Program-made: the position numbers and the translations under genes
In this document: one piece after another, positions 17,249-26,208 of the stretch
Layout of the letters: every line of letters begins with the position of its first letter
How positions within the stretch are numbered: position 1 is the first letter of the stretch
Notes under the pieces: model-generated
What the model saw: the letters and a program-made list of their open reading frames with translations, nothing else
Database searches by the model: none
Told to the model about the DNA's origin: nothing
Source of the DNA: Methylobacterium sp. C25
GTDB taxonomy: Bacteria > Pseudomonadota > Alphaproteobacteria > Rhizobiales > Beijerinckiaceae
Assembly: GCF_021352225.1 (NCBI RefSeq)
Contig: NZ_JAAUVI010000001.1
Location: 514,464-578,463, forward strand
DNA length: 64,000 bases
Direction of reading: 5' to 3'

Positions 17249-17593
17249 TCAGAGCCGGTCGATCAGCGCCGCAATCCAGACGAGAGCAGCGAGCCCCTGC
17301 GCGGCAAAGGCTCCCGCGGAGGCGAGATCCTTGACCACGCCAATGCGGGCGTGCCGGTCGGGATGAAGATGGTCGCAGAGCTTCTCGATCGCGGTGTTGA
17401 GAAACTCTGCGCAGAGCATCAGCAGCAGGCTCGCCAGCAGCGCGACGCGCACCCAGAGGCCCGTGCCGAGAAGCAGGGCGGCGGGCAGCCCGAATGCCAG
17501 CAGCAGGAGTTCCAGCCGGATCGCGCGCTCCGTGCGGGCTCCGTAGACGAGGCCGCGCCAGGAATTCAGGAAGGCGAAGTAGAGCGCCCTCAT
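17249..17593 (-). CDS. dgkA: Diacylglycerol kinase
   Basis: A 114-residue trimeric membrane kinase that phosphorylates diacylglycerol to phosphatidate, recycling lipid released by periplasmic glycan and lipoprotein reactions. It has three helices, an amphipathic start (RALYFAFLNSWRGL), the signature EFLNTAIEKLCD and the following VKDLASAGAF. The ATG at 17593 overlaps the stop of the AbrB-type gene (ATGA); a much longer frame upstream is an artefact of high GC. Confidence 0.93.
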   Translation of the reverse strand: MRALYFAFLNSWRGLVYGARTERAIRLELLLLAFGLPAALLLGTGLWVRVALLASLLLMLCAEFLNTAIEKLCDHLHPDRHARIGVVKDLASAGAFAAQGLAALVWIAALIDRL

Positions 17594-18723
17594 GCGGCCG
17601 CATCCGGCGCGGAGCGGGCGATCCAGCGCGCCAGGATCGGGCCGGTCAGCAGGACCGTGAACAAGCGAAGCGTCTGCACGCCGAGGACGAAGGAGACATC
17701 GGCCTTCGAGCCGACGGCGATGATGGCCACGGAATCGAGGCCGCCGGGGCTGGTCGCCAGGAACGCGGTCAGGAAGTCGATCGGCAGGAGGAAGGTCAGC
17801 CCGTATGCCCAGGCGCCGCAGAGCAGGATGATCGCGATGGTCGCGATCAGGATGCCGGGCAGCGCGTGCAGCGTCGTATGCAGGGTCTCGCGCGTGAAAC
17901 GCAGACCAACATACCAGCCGATCGCTGCATAGGCGGCATCGAGCAGCGGCCCGGGCACCGCGACGCTGGCGATGCCCGTGGCATGCAGGGCCGCGCCGAG
18001 CAGCATCGGACCGACGAGGGCGCCGGCCGGCATCCGCAGCATCAGCGCGACGCCTGCGCCGACGGATGCGATCCCGAGGGTCGCGGCGATCGAGGTGAGC
18101 GGCAGGAGTGGGGCCGCCACGCTCGCCGGCTCGGCAGAGACGTCGACGAGCAGACGCGCCACGACAGAGGCGGTGAGAACGACGGCCGCGACGCGGACGT
18201 ACTGCATGAAGGCGACGAGACGCGGATCGGAGCCGTAGGCCTCCGACATCGCCACCATCGCGGCGGCGCCCCCCGGCGCCGAACCCCAGGCCGCAGTCGC
18301 ACCGGGCAGGACCTGCAGCCGCGTCAGGGTGATGCCCACGACGACGCCGGCCATCACGGTGACCAGCACTGCCGCGACCATCAGGGCGCCGTCGTCGATG
18401 ATGGTCCGAGCGATCTCGGGCGTCACCGAATGCGCTACGAGGCACCCGATGATCGATTGCGCCGCCAGGAAGAGTGGACGCGGCAGAAGGAGCCGGGCGC
18501 CACCGACGCCGAAGCCGATGGCGGCCAGCATGGGCCCGAGCAGCAGCGCCGCGGGGAACCGGGCGTAGCTGAGCGCGATGGCCAAAACGGCGGAGACCGC
18601 GAGGAGCCCCATCCAGCGAGCGGGCGTGCGGAGATCGAGCAAGGGCTGCTGCCGCAGGTTCCAGGGAGCGCGCGCGGGAGCACCGCGCCCGGTGCCGCTA
18701 CACCGCTTGCGAGCGCCTGTCAC
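17590..18723 (-). CDS. AbrB family transporter
   Basis: A 377-residue protein with about ten membrane helices in two repeats. LLLGPMLAAIGFG in the first half and ALVGPMLLGAALHATG in the second are the duplicated AbrB membrane-domain motifs (proteins long mislabelled ammonia monooxygenase), and PGGAAAMVAMSEAYGSDPRLVAFMQYVR is typical. Members are putative secondary carriers, some linked to tripartite-type or regulatory functions; the substrate is unknown. The basic N-terminal 25 residues may be an over-long start. Overlaps dgkA by 4 bp. Confidence 0.82.
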   Translation of the reverse strand: MTGARKRCSGTGRGAPARAPWNLRQQPLLDLRTPARWMGLLAVSAVLAIALSYARFPAALLLGPMLAAIGFGVGGARLLLPRPLFLAAQSIIGCLVAHSVTPEIARTIIDDGALMVAAVLVTVMAGVVVGITLTRLQVLPGATAAWGSAPGGAAAMVAMSEAYGSDPRLVAFMQYVRVAAVVLTASVVARLLVDVSAEPASVAAPLLPLTSIAATLGIASVGAGVALMLRMPAGALVGPMLLGAALHATGIASVAVPGPLLDAAYAAIGWYVGLRFTRETLHTTLHALPGILIATIAIILLCGAWAYGLTFLLPIDFLTAFLATSPGGLDSVAIIAVGSKADVSFVLGVQTLRLFTVLLTGPILARWIARSAPDAAA

Positions 18724-18768
18724 GGTTCGACGACGTGAGAAGCCCTCTTCCTCAGCCGGTACGACAGA

Positions 18769-18796
18769 GCCCCGCGAAGCTCGAGCTTCGCGGGGC
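18769..18796. repeat. 28-bp perfect palindrome
   Basis: GCCCCGCGAAGCTC is followed directly by its exact reverse complement, giving a 14-bp-arm inverted repeat without a spacer. It lies between the AbrB-type gene start (18723) and the BA14K terminator. It could be a second terminator or an operator; the flanks are not T-rich. Confidence 0.5.
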
Positions 18797-18818
18797 GTCT
18801 TCAGGAAGCCGACTGACT

Positions 18819-18853
18819 AAAAAAGGCCGGCGCCAAGCGGCGCAGGCCCTTTC
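18819..18853 (-). terminator. Rho-independent terminator of the BA14K gene
   Basis: Read on the minus strand, GGCCTGCGCC pairs with GGCGCCGGCC (one mismatch) around GCTT, and TTTTTTAG follows. It begins 9 bp after the stop of the glycine-rich BA14K gene. Confidence 0.85.
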
Positions 18854-18861
18854 CGATTCGG

Positions 18862-19554
18862 TTACGGGCAGGCGTGCCGCGCGCCGTCATTGCCGAGATA
18901 GGTCCCGGTGCGGCGGTCGTAGGATTTGAAGCGGCTGACGCAGTAGGCGACGGATCGGGCCGGCTGGACGGCCTGGGGCTGCCCGACGTCATAGCCTTCC
19001 TGATCGTAGCCGTAGGCCGCCGGGGCGTAACCGCCGTAATAGCCGTCGTCGTACCCGTAGCCGTCATAGCCGTAGCCATAACCCAGGCCACCGAGCGCCA
19101 AGCCGAGGCCAAGGCCGCCATAGCCCCAACCATAGCGGTTATGGCGACCATGCCAGCGGCCGTTCCAGCCGCGGTTAGCCGCGAAGCCCCGTCCGGCGAC
19201 ACCGGGGTTGAGACCTCGGTTGATACCGCCGCCGACAACGGCGCGCTGGAAGCCGTTATTCACTCCAACGCCACCGATCGCACCCCGCTGGGCACCGATC
19301 GCCGAGGCACCACCGAATCCGGCCGGCCTGAAGCCGCCACCGAAATTGCCACCGCGGAAGCCGCCTGCGCCCATTCCGCCCCGGAAGCCACCGCCACCAC
19401 CGAAGCCGCCGCGGAAACCACCGCCACCGCCGTGGAAACCACCGCCGCCGCCGTGAAATCCTCCGCCACCGAAGCCGCCGCGAGCGTCCGCGGTCGCAGG
19501 AACCAGAAGGAGAGCACCGGCCAATGCCACCGATGCCGTCAGGATACGCTTCAT
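18862..19554 (-). CDS. Glycine-rich BA14K family protein
   Basis: A 230-residue exported protein. The ATG at 19554 gives the signal peptide MKRILTASVALAGALLLV...ADARG. The mature N-terminal half is a run of GGGGFHGG/GGGFRGG units, followed by an Asn/Arg-rich part and a tyrosine-glycine region (YGYGYDGYGYDDGYYGGY). The last 30 residues, CVSRFKSYDRRTGTYLGNDG then HACP, match the BA14K domain first described as a Brucella lectin-like immunogen. Its role at the cell surface is not known. It has its own terminator and appears monocistronic. Confidence 0.82.
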   Translation of the reverse strand: MKRILTASVALAGALLLVPATADARGGFGGGGFHGGGGGFHGGGGGFRGGFGGGGGFRGGMGAGGFRGGNFGGGFRPAGFGGASAIGAQRGAIGGVGVNNGFQRAVVGGGINRGLNPGVAGRGFAANRGWNGRWHGRHNRYGWGYGGLGLGLALGGLGYGYGYDGYGYDDGYYGGYAPAAYGYDQEGYDVGQPQAVQPARSVAYCVSRFKSYDRRTGTYLGNDGARHACP

Positions 19555-19697
19555 CGTCTTCACCACGTTGCGGGAGATGTCCCTTGGGGAAGAAACGCGC
19601 CTGAGCTTGGTTTGATCATGCGGCATAACGGTATTTGTTGCCGACGAAGCTCGAAGCGTGGCTTGCTCGATGCCGGTCGGCGTTCGAGAGAGGGTTT

Positions 19698-20024
19698 ATG
19701 ACGACCTTCGCCGCCTTTATCGGTGCTGCGCTCGCCGAGATCGCAGGTTGCTTCGCCTTCTGGGCCTGGGCGCGGATGAACGCCTCCGCGCTCTGGCTAT
19801 TGCCGGGCATAGCCTCGCTTCTCGCCTTCGCGAGCCTGCTCACCCTCGCCGATACGGCCGCGGCAGGGCGCGCCTACGCGGCCTATGGCGGGATCTACGT
19901 GGTCGCTTCCCTCATCTGGCTGCGCCTCGTCGAAGGCGTCCACCCGGATGGCTGGGACCTCGCGGGTGCAGGGCTTTGCCTCGCTGGGATGGCCGTGATC
20001 CTCTACGGACCGCGCGCGGCCTGA
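19698..20024 (+). CDS. YnfA/UPF0060 family membrane protein
   Basis: A 108-residue protein with four helices. Motifs [24 protein letters not shown] and [17 protein letters not shown] are diagnostic of UPF0060/YnfA, a small-multidrug-resistance-like family; E. coli and Shigella YnfA have been reported to affect efflux. The ATG at 19698 after GAGAGGGTTT is preferred to an upstream start at 19635. Its 3' end overlaps the convergent MFS gene by 22 bp. Confidence 0.88.
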   Translation: MTTFAAFIGAALAEIAGCFAFWAWARMNASALWLLPGIASLLAFASLLTLADTAAAGRAYAAYGGIYVVASLIWLRLVEGVHPDGWDLAGAGLCLAGMAVILYGPRAA

Positions 20025-21205
20025 CCGACATGCAGGTTGCGCCCTGCGCCGAGGCCACAGAGCGCAGCCCCGAGCGCCACGCCGGCGAACAGGATCGTCG
20101 GCCAGGCCCAGCCACCGCTGATCTCGTGTGCGAGCCCGAACCCGAAGGGGCCGAGTGAGGCGAGCGTGTAGCCGAAACCCTGCGCCATGGCGGAGAGGGC
20201 ACCGGTGCTCGCCGCATCGCGCGCTCTCAGAACGATCACCGTCAGGCCGAGCCCGAAACAGCCTCCCAGGGCGAAGCCTTGCACGATCGCCGCCACCACC
20301 ATGCCTTTCGCCGGGCCGAAGCCGAGCGCCGCGAAGACCACGACGGTGATGAAGAGGCTGCCGACGATCCAGCCGCGCTGATCGCGTGCGCCGGCCGCCA
20401 AAATCGGCACCACGAGAGCGCCCGGCGCCTGCGCGAAGGCCGACAGCGCGGTGAGATAGCCGGCATCGACGGCATCGAGCCCGCGTCCCTGCAACAGCGC
20501 CGGCAGCCAGCCGAACTGGATGTAGGCCAGCGAGGATTGCAGACCCATGAACCCGGCCACCTGCCAGGCGAGCGGCTCCCGCCAGAGCCGAACTGCCGGC
20601 TCCGCGCCCCGGACAGCGGCCGCCGCGGGGCGCAAGCGTGCAAACGGAATCCAGGCGACCACGGCTGCGAGCGCCGGCAGCGCCCAGACGGCGAGTGCGG
20701 CAGCCCAACCCTGGCCAAGCCAGTGTTCCAGTGGCACCGTCAGTCCGGCCGCCGTCCCAGCGCCGATGCAGAGTGCCATCGTGTAAAGCCCGGTGGCGCG
20801 GCCGGCATGGCGGGAGAAGTCGCGCTTCACGAGCGCCGGCAGCAGAACGCCAGACAGTCCGATCCCGAGCCCGGACAAAGCCGCCCCAGCGAACAGGGCG
20901 GGCAGGCCTCCGAGACCACGCAGTAGCAGGCCCGCGAGGACGGCGACGAGCCCCGCGAGAATGCCCACATCGACGCCGAGCCGTCGGATCGCCGGCGGCC
21001 CGAAGGCGCCGCCGAGGCCGAGGCACAGCACCGGCAGGGTGGTGAGTAAGGCGGCGGTCGTGGCGGTCGATCCGGTATCGGCCAAGATTTGCGTCAGCAA
21101 AGGCCCCACGCTCGTCAGCGCCGGCCGCAGGTTGAACGCAACCAGCATCACAGCGAGGCCGAAGAGGAGCGGGCCGTATCGTCTTGCTTCAGTCGTCGCG
21201 TTCAT
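20003..21205 (-). CDS. CynX/NimT-type MFS transporter
   Basis: A 400-residue, 12-helix carrier. The opening [25 protein letters not shown] and the later [12 protein letters not shown] fit the cyanate-transporter (CynX) branch of the major facilitator superfamily. Related proteins export or import small anions, 2-nitroimidazole or amino-acid-like compounds; the substrate here is not known. Its ATG overlaps the lnt stop by 4 bp, so it is probably translated from the lnt transcript. It overlaps the convergent YnfA gene at the 3' end. Confidence 0.85.
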   Translation of the reverse strand: MNATTEARRYGPLLFGLAVMLVAFNLRPALTSVGPLLTQILADTGSTATTAALLTTLPVLCLGLGGAFGPPAIRRLGVDVGILAGLVAVLAGLLLRGLGGLPALFAGAALSGLGIGLSGVLLPALVKRDFSRHAGRATGLYTMALCIGAGTAAGLTVPLEHWLGQGWAAALAVWALPALAAVVAWIPFARLRPAAAAVRGAEPAVRLWREPLAWQVAGFMGLQSSLAYIQFGWLPALLQGRGLDAVDAGYLTALSAFAQAPGALVVPILAAGARDQRGWIVGSLFITVVVFAALGFGPAKGMVVAAIVQGFALGGCFGLGLTVIVLRARDAASTGALSAMAQGFGYTLASLGPFGFGLAHEISGGWAWPTILFAGVALGAALCGLGAGRNLHVGQAARGP

Positions 21206-22890
21206 GCGGCACCATTGGCGTCGCGCCGGCGGCCCGCGAAGGCGACGAGGAGGGCGCCGAGCAGCATCGCGGCGAAGGGAGCGTCGCCCAGAAAAGAATA
21301 GACGGTGCGGCCGGGGATACGCGCCGGCAGCTCCGCATCGAGCACGCCCTCCTGGCCGAGGGGCAGCGCGGCGACGATGCGTCCATGTGCATCGACCACG
21401 GCCGAGATGCCGCTATTGGCGTCGCGCACGAGGGGCAGGCCTTCCTCGACGGCGCGCAGCCGCGCCTGGGCGAAGTGCTGATGTGGCCCCGGCGTGTTGC
21501 CGAACCAGGCGTCGTTGGTGAGGTTCAGGATCAGGCCCGGCACCACGGCACCGCCATCCAGCGCGTCGGCCGGCACGATGGCGCCGGGAAAGATCGACTC
21601 GTAGCAGATCGTCGCCGCCACCGGCGGCAGGCCCGGCACGGCGAGGATACGCTGGCCCGCCCGCAATCCCGGCGTGAAGCCGCCCGGTACCGACACGAAT
21701 TGCCGAAGGCCGACCGCCTTCAGAATCGCGTCGAACGGAGCTGGCAGATATTCGCCGAAGGGCACGAGATGCACCTTGTCGTAGATCGGGCCGAGGGTGC
21801 CGCCATGCTCGATCGTCAGGATCGCGTTGAAGAACACCGCGTGCTCTCGGGTGAAGGGCTCCTGCGCCCGCGCCGCACCGGTAATCAGGTGCTTGTCCCT
21901 GGGCAGCACCGCGCCGATGCGCCCGAGCGTCTGGGGATCGCGCTGGATCAGGAAGGGAAATGCGGATTCCGGCCAGACGATGTGGGTGACGTCGGCGATG
22001 CCGCTGCGCTCGGGGGATGTCGCGCGATCGCTGAGCGCGAGATACTTGTCGACGACGGCGTCGCGATGGCCGGGCTCGAACTTGTCATCCTGCTGGATGT
22101 TCGGCTGGATCAGGCGCAGTCGTACCCCGGCGATGGTCGCGTCGGGTCCACTCGGGATGCGCCAGGCCCCGAACAGAGCGAGCGCCGCCAGGATCGAGCC
22201 GCCGAGGACGAGAGGTCCGAAGCGAGCGCGGGGGCTGGCGCCGGTGGCGAGCGTTGCGGGAGCGGCAGCGATCGGCACGACGATAAGGCTGAGGCCGTAG
22301 AGGCCGACGAGCGATGCCCCCTGCATCAGCCAAAGATTGCCGCCGAGCGCCATGCCGACATTGTTCCAGGGAAAGCCGGTGAACAGATGCCCGCGCAGCC
22401 ACTCGCTGCCGGCAATGGCGAAGGCGAGCGCGAAGAGGCGTCCCGCCCCGCGTGACCAGACGAGCCGGGCCGCCGCGAACCCGAAGGCGTAGAATACGGC
22501 GAGCACCGCCGGCAGCCCGACCACGCCGAGGGGCATCGCCCATGCGAACTGATCGGCCTCCACCAGAAAGGCCGCACCGAGCCACCACAGGCCGGCCACG
22601 AAGTAGCCGAAGCCCCAGCCCCAACCGACGAGGGCGCAATCCCGGAGTGTTCTCCAGCCGCGAGGGCCGGCACTCGCGCCGTCGATCAGCCAGACGGCCA
22701 CCGTGAGCGACACGACGAGGGCCGGCAGAATGCCATAGGGCGGCATCGCCAATGCCCCGACCGCACCCGCCAGGACGGCGAGCCCGAACCTCGGCCAACC
22801 GTGGCTCAGGATGATGCGATGGGCGATCGCCTCGAGCCAGCCGCCGACGGGCAGACCGGTCTGGGCATCGCTCTTGCGCGCGAGGGTCAT
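21202..22890 (-). CDS. lnt: Apolipoprotein N-acyltransferase
   Basis: A 562-residue inner-membrane enzyme adding the third acyl chain to lipoproteins. About seven N-terminal helices precede a periplasmic nitrilase domain. Catalytic triad residues are visible: Glu in WPESAFPFL, Lys in YDKVHLVPFGEYLPAPF and Cys in ATICYESIFPG. A further conserved stretch, NLTNDAWFGNTPGPHQHFA, is present, and a C-terminal helix closes the protein. In many alphaproteobacteria the order is phoH-ybeY-corC-lnt, kept here for the last three. Confidence 0.95.
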   Translation of the reverse strand: MTLARKSDAQTGLPVGGWLEAIAHRIILSHGWPRFGLAVLAGAVGALAMPPYGILPALVVSLTVAVWLIDGASAGPRGWRTLRDCALVGWGWGFGYFVAGLWWLGAAFLVEADQFAWAMPLGVVGLPAVLAVFYAFGFAAARLVWSRGAGRLFALAFAIAGSEWLRGHLFTGFPWNNVGMALGGNLWLMQGASLVGLYGLSLIVVPIAAAPATLATGASPRARFGPLVLGGSILAALALFGAWRIPSGPDATIAGVRLRLIQPNIQQDDKFEPGHRDAVVDKYLALSDRATSPERSGIADVTHIVWPESAFPFLIQRDPQTLGRIGAVLPRDKHLITGAARAQEPFTREHAVFFNAILTIEHGGTLGPIYDKVHLVPFGEYLPAPFDAILKAVGLRQFVSVPGGFTPGLRAGQRILAVPGLPPVAATICYESIFPGAIVPADALDGGAVVPGLILNLTNDAWFGNTPGPHQHFAQARLRAVEEGLPLVRDANSGISAVVDAHGRIVAALPLGQEGVLDAELPARIPGRTVYSFLGDAPFAAMLLGALLVAFAGRRRDANGAA

Positions 22891-23125
22891 GCGAGGCGGA
22901 TCATCGGACGGCCGAGCTTGGCGTTGAGCCGCTGGGCATTACACGATTCCCAGACTTTGGCTGCCTCCTGCGAGACTCAGCCGCGATCCGACCGTCTCGA
23001 CCCGCGCTTCGGTGAATCGGCGGAGTACAGCTTCGCTCCAGTTCCGATCGCCACGGCCCTTGGCCTCCTGCCCCGCCTCGCCTTCCGATCAGCGAGGCGC
23101 GCGGAGATCGGCGCGTCAGCGGTCT

Positions 23126-24244
23126 TCAGCCCCCGGCCGCTTGAGCCGGCGGCGGCTCGGCTGACGGAGCTGGCAGCGCCAGGGGCACCACCTGACCGAC
23201 CTTCGCCTGCCCGCGCTGCAGGCGCAGGCGCTTCACGCGGCGCGGATCGGCATCGAGCACCTCGAATTCGAGTTCGCTCGGTCCAGCGATGATCTCGCCC
23301 CGCGAGGGCACGCGGCCCGCGAGCGTGACGATGAGGCCGCCGATCGTGTCGATTTCCTCCGCCATCTCGCCGGCCGAGGCGACCAGGTCGACGCCGGTGG
23401 CCTCCGAGACCTCGGCGAGGCCGGCGCGGGCGTCGGCGACATAGGCCTCGGTCTCGCCCTCGACGCGGTTGACGAGTTGGCCCTCGGCCACGTCGTGCTC
23501 GTCCTCGATGTCGCCGAGCACCACCTCGATGAGGTCCTCGATCGAGATCAGCCCGTCCGTGCCGCCATACTCGTCGATGACCAGCGCCATGTGGGTGCGC
23601 GTCGCCTGCATGCGGACCAGCAAGTCGATCGCCGGCATGGAGGGCGGCACGAACAGGACCGGGCGCTGGATCCGGGTCGAGGCTAGGGTCGCCGACAGAT
23701 CGACTTTTCCGAGATCGAGATCGCGCACCGCGCGCGCCGGCAGCCGACGTACGCGGGTCGGCGTCGCCGGCTTGTCTTCGGTCGTGGCCGCAGCAGGAGC
23801 GGCTGCGCGGCGGGTGGCCGGCTCGGCCTTTGAGGCGAGGTACTCCACGAAGTCGCGGATGTGGACCATGCCGCGCGGGTCGTCGAGCGTCTCGCCATAG
23901 ACCGGCAGACGCGAATGGCCGGCGGTGCGAAAGAGCTTGAGCAGATCGCCGAGGCTGCTGTCAACCGGCACGGCGACGATGTCGGCCCGGGGTACCATGA
24001 CGTCGTCGACGCGCACCTTGTGCAGGCCGAGGACGTTCTTGAGCATCGCCCGCTCCAGCGGGGAGAACGAATCCTCGCCCGTATCGGGCTCGGCCAGGGC
24101 GTCCTCGATGCCGGTGCGCAGGCTGTCACGTGAGCGCAGGTTGAAGACATTCAGCAGGCGATCGTACCAGGCCTCGCGGGGCTGGGCGTCGGCATCTGCA
24201 TTGGGCGCGGCCAGGGCCGCGCCGCGACTTCGGTCGTTCGTCAT
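23126..24244 (-). CDS. CorC/HlyC-type protein with CBS pair
   Basis: A 372-residue protein. Residues about 75-135 contain LHKVRVDDVMVPRADIVAVP, the usual start of the CBS pair in CorC-type proteins; the second CBS ends DEYGGTDGLISIEDLIEVVLGDI. The C-terminal CorC_HlyC domain (about 275-350) runs through EEIDTIGGLI and GELEFEV-like DADPRRVKRLRLQ. The two CBS motifs are separated by an unusual Ala/Pro/Thr-rich insertion of some 50 residues. CorC is linked to Mg2+/Co2+ efflux and envelope integrity. 45 bp downstream of ybeY and 235 bp before lnt. Confidence 0.88.
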   Translation of the reverse strand: MTNDRSRGAALAAPNADADAQPREAWYDRLLNVFNLRSRDSLRTGIEDALAEPDTGEDSFSPLERAMLKNVLGLHKVRVDDVMVPRADIVAVPVDSSLGDLLKLFRTAGHSRLPVYGETLDDPRGMVHIRDFVEYLASKAEPATRRAAAPAAATTEDKPATPTRVRRLPARAVRDLDLGKVDLSATLASTRIQRPVLFVPPSMPAIDLLVRMQATRTHMALVIDEYGGTDGLISIEDLIEVVLGDIEDEHDVAEGQLVNRVEGETEAYVADARAGLAEVSEATGVDLVASAGEMAEEIDTIGGLIVTLAGRVPSRGEIIAGPSELEFEVLDADPRRVKRLRLQRGQAKVGQVVPLALPAPSAEPPPAQAAGG

Positions 24245-24289
24245 GTCTCTCTTGAATGTCCGAGGCGGAAGTGCCGGTGTCGAAGCGGG

Positions 24290-24775
24290 TCAGTCGGCGT
24301 AGGGATCTGGGATGCCGAGCGTCGCCAGGGCCGCGACTTCGATGGCTTCCATCGCGTCGGCCTCGGCCTCGCCGGTCTCGTGATCCTGCCCGAGCAGGTG
24401 AAGAGTGCCATGGACGAGGAGATGCGCGAGGTGGTGGCTGAGCGGCTTCGACTGCTCGGTACTCTCGCGCAGCACCGTGTCATAAGCAAGAACCACGTCG
24501 CCGAGCGGCTCCGGCTCTCCCGGCGGCACAGGCTGGTCGGCCGCCGGAAACGAGAGCACGTTGGTGGGCTTGTCCTTGCCGCGCCACGTCTTGTTGAGGT
24601 CCTGCACGGTCGCGTCATCGGCGAGCATGACGCTCACCGAGACATGCCCCACATGCGAATCGGGCAGGGCCGAGAGGCCCGCGGTGACGGCCTGCTCGAC
24701 CAGGGCCTCGAGGTCGGGGACGGCCGCCTGCCAGCGCTCGTCCTCGATGGCGACGTCGATCTCGGGTTGGCTCAC
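24290..24775 (-). CDS. ybeY: Endoribonuclease YbeY (rRNA maturation)
   Basis: A 161-residue zinc RNase needed for 16S rRNA 3'-end maturation and ribosome quality control. HGTLHLLGQDH near residue 125 is the three-histidine metal motif, and NKTWRGKDKPTNVLSFP is the other family signature. A GTG at 24775 (VSQPEIDVAIED) fits family length better than the longer frame from 24844. In related genomes phoH lies immediately upstream; here its place is taken by a FAD oxidoreductase gene. Confidence 0.92.
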   Translation of the reverse strand: MSQPEIDVAIEDERWQAAVPDLEALVEQAVTAGLSALPDSHVGHVSVSVMLADDATVQDLNKTWRGKDKPTNVLSFPAADQPVPPGEPEPLGDVVLAYDTVLRESTEQSKPLSHHLAHLLVHGTLHLLGQDHETGEAEADAMEAIEVAALATLGIPDPYAD

Positions 24776-24870
24776 GGGCGAGGCTTGTCCGGCGGTGCGA
24801 GAGGCGCTGTTAGCGAGCGCACGCCCCTTCCGGCAACAGGCCACGAGACAAGGCTGGCCCGCGAAATGGT

Positions 24871-26079
24871 CTAGCGACGCTCCATGAAGCGGTTGGCCGG
24901 AAGCCGGTAGAGCATCCTCACCAGTGTCGCGCTCTTCACCCGCTTCAGCTTCCAGCGAAGGGAGGTCTCGATCTTGATCGAGCGGGCGTCGAGGCTCACG
25001 CGGAGTGCCGAGCGATCGCGCGCCTGCTTGACCGGGTCGGCGTAAAAGCTCGCGAGCTTGCTCGCCCCCATCCCCGGCGTCGCGAGCCAGTGCGGCATGT
25101 GGACGTGGCAGAGCCGGTCGACGTCGGTCAGCGCCTTGTCGATGCCGGTTCCGGTGATCGGGCAGCTCGTCGAGAAGGCGTCGCCCACCACCACGAAGCC
25201 GTCGCGTTCGTGGTCGCGGACGCGGTAGAGGTCGATCGGGCGCAGCACCACGGGGCCGTCGACGCGGATCTCGCCGAAAGTCTCCTCCAGCGTCGGCATC
25301 AGCGCGCGCAGCATGGCTTCCGGGGCGAGCCGGAAATCCCGCGACCAGGCATCCGACGGCGTGCGGTAGACGTAGAGGTTGGCCCGCATCGTGCCACCGA
25401 CCGGAAACAGCGTCAGGTAGGAGACGCGGTCACCGAACTGCTCCCCCGTCCAGACCAGCGAGGGAAACGGAAAGTCACCCGGCGGGCGCGTCAACGTGAA
25501 CCCTGCCGCAAGCGTGTGGGCGGGGCTCACCATCTCCTTGCGCAGGCCGAGACCACGACGCACCTCCTCGCCGAGGCCGGTCGCGACGACGAGGAGCCGC
25601 GCCGTGAGGTTGCGGCCGTCGCGCAGCCGGACCGTCTGCCGGCTCGGGTTCGTCTCGATGGAATCCGTACGCCCGACGACGATCCGGACCGTGGGCGGCA
25701 AGGCGGCGCGGAGACCATCGACCAGGCGCGCGTAGTCGCAGCCGTATTCCCGCCGCGTATTGCGATCGGCGATCCGGCCGAAACGATGCAGCCAGACCCC
25801 GTCGAACCCCGTCGTGGCCGCACGCGCCGCCTCGCCGAGCCCCATCTTGTCGAAAAGCCGCATCTGCGGCTCACCGAGCTTTTCCGCGCGGAATTCGGGA
25901 GGGTGGCGCTCGTGCTGGGCGATCAGGATGACACGCCGCCCCTGGCGGGCCAGAGCAGAGGCGGCGGCGATGCCAGCAATGCCGGCACCGAGCACGATCA
26001 CCTCTGCCTCGTCGCCGGTGGCATCCGTCGGCCGTGCGGATTGACCGGGGCTGGATCTCAGGGTGTCTTGCGCCGCCAT
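24871..26079 (-). CDS. FAD-dependent oxidoreductase (geranylgeranyl reductase/monooxygenase-like)
   Basis: A 402-residue flavoprotein. The N-terminal VIVLGAGIAGIAAASALARQG is the Rossmann dinucleotide motif; VVGDAFSTSCPITGTGIDKAL near residue 295 is the second FAD contact (GDA) of the PHBH/geranylgeranyl-reductase superfamily; LLVVATGLG lies between. The substrate is unknown; lipid, isoprenoid or aromatic substrates are possible. Divergent from the flippase gene with 129 bp between. Together with the flippase and kinase genes it interrupts the phoH-ybeY string. Confidence 0.8.
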   Translation of the reverse strand: MAAQDTLRSSPGQSARPTDATGDEAEVIVLGAGIAGIAAASALARQGRRVILIAQHERHPPEFRAEKLGEPQMRLFDKMGLGEAARAATTGFDGVWLHRFGRIADRNTRREYGCDYARLVDGLRAALPPTVRIVVGRTDSIETNPSRQTVRLRDGRNLTARLLVVATGLGEEVRRGLGLRKEMVSPAHTLAAGFTLTRPPGDFPFPSLVWTGEQFGDRVSYLTLFPVGGTMRANLYVYRTPSDAWSRDFRLAPEAMLRALMPTLEETFGEIRVDGPVVLRPIDLYRVRDHERDGFVVVGDAFSTSCPITGTGIDKALTDVDRLCHVHMPHWLATPGMGASKLASFYADPVKQARDRSALRVSLDARSIKIETSLRWKLKRVKSATLVRMLYRLPANRFMERR

Positions 26080-26208
26080 GACGCCTCTCGCGGATCGTCT
26101 GCCATCGCAAGCGACGGCAGCATGGCCCCCGCACCGTCAAACGCCAGTCGCAACGCCTCGGCAAGGGGTGAATCTGCGTAGCTCTTTAATCCCGGAGATA
26201 ACAAACTC

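Noticed and set aside
17249..18445. 398-codon extension of dgkA upstream
   Set aside because: Only the last 114 codons match diacylglycerol kinase; the rest is the shifted frame of the AbrB-type gene.
19300..19480. Regularly repeated glycine codons, possibly a CRISPR-like array
   Set aside because: The repeats are short coding units GGGGFHGG/GGFRGG within the BA14K protein, with no unique spacers.
22891..23125. Possible gene between corC and lnt
   Set aside because: The small open frame here has no start with a ribosome-binding site and no protein-like pattern; treated as an intergenic spacer.
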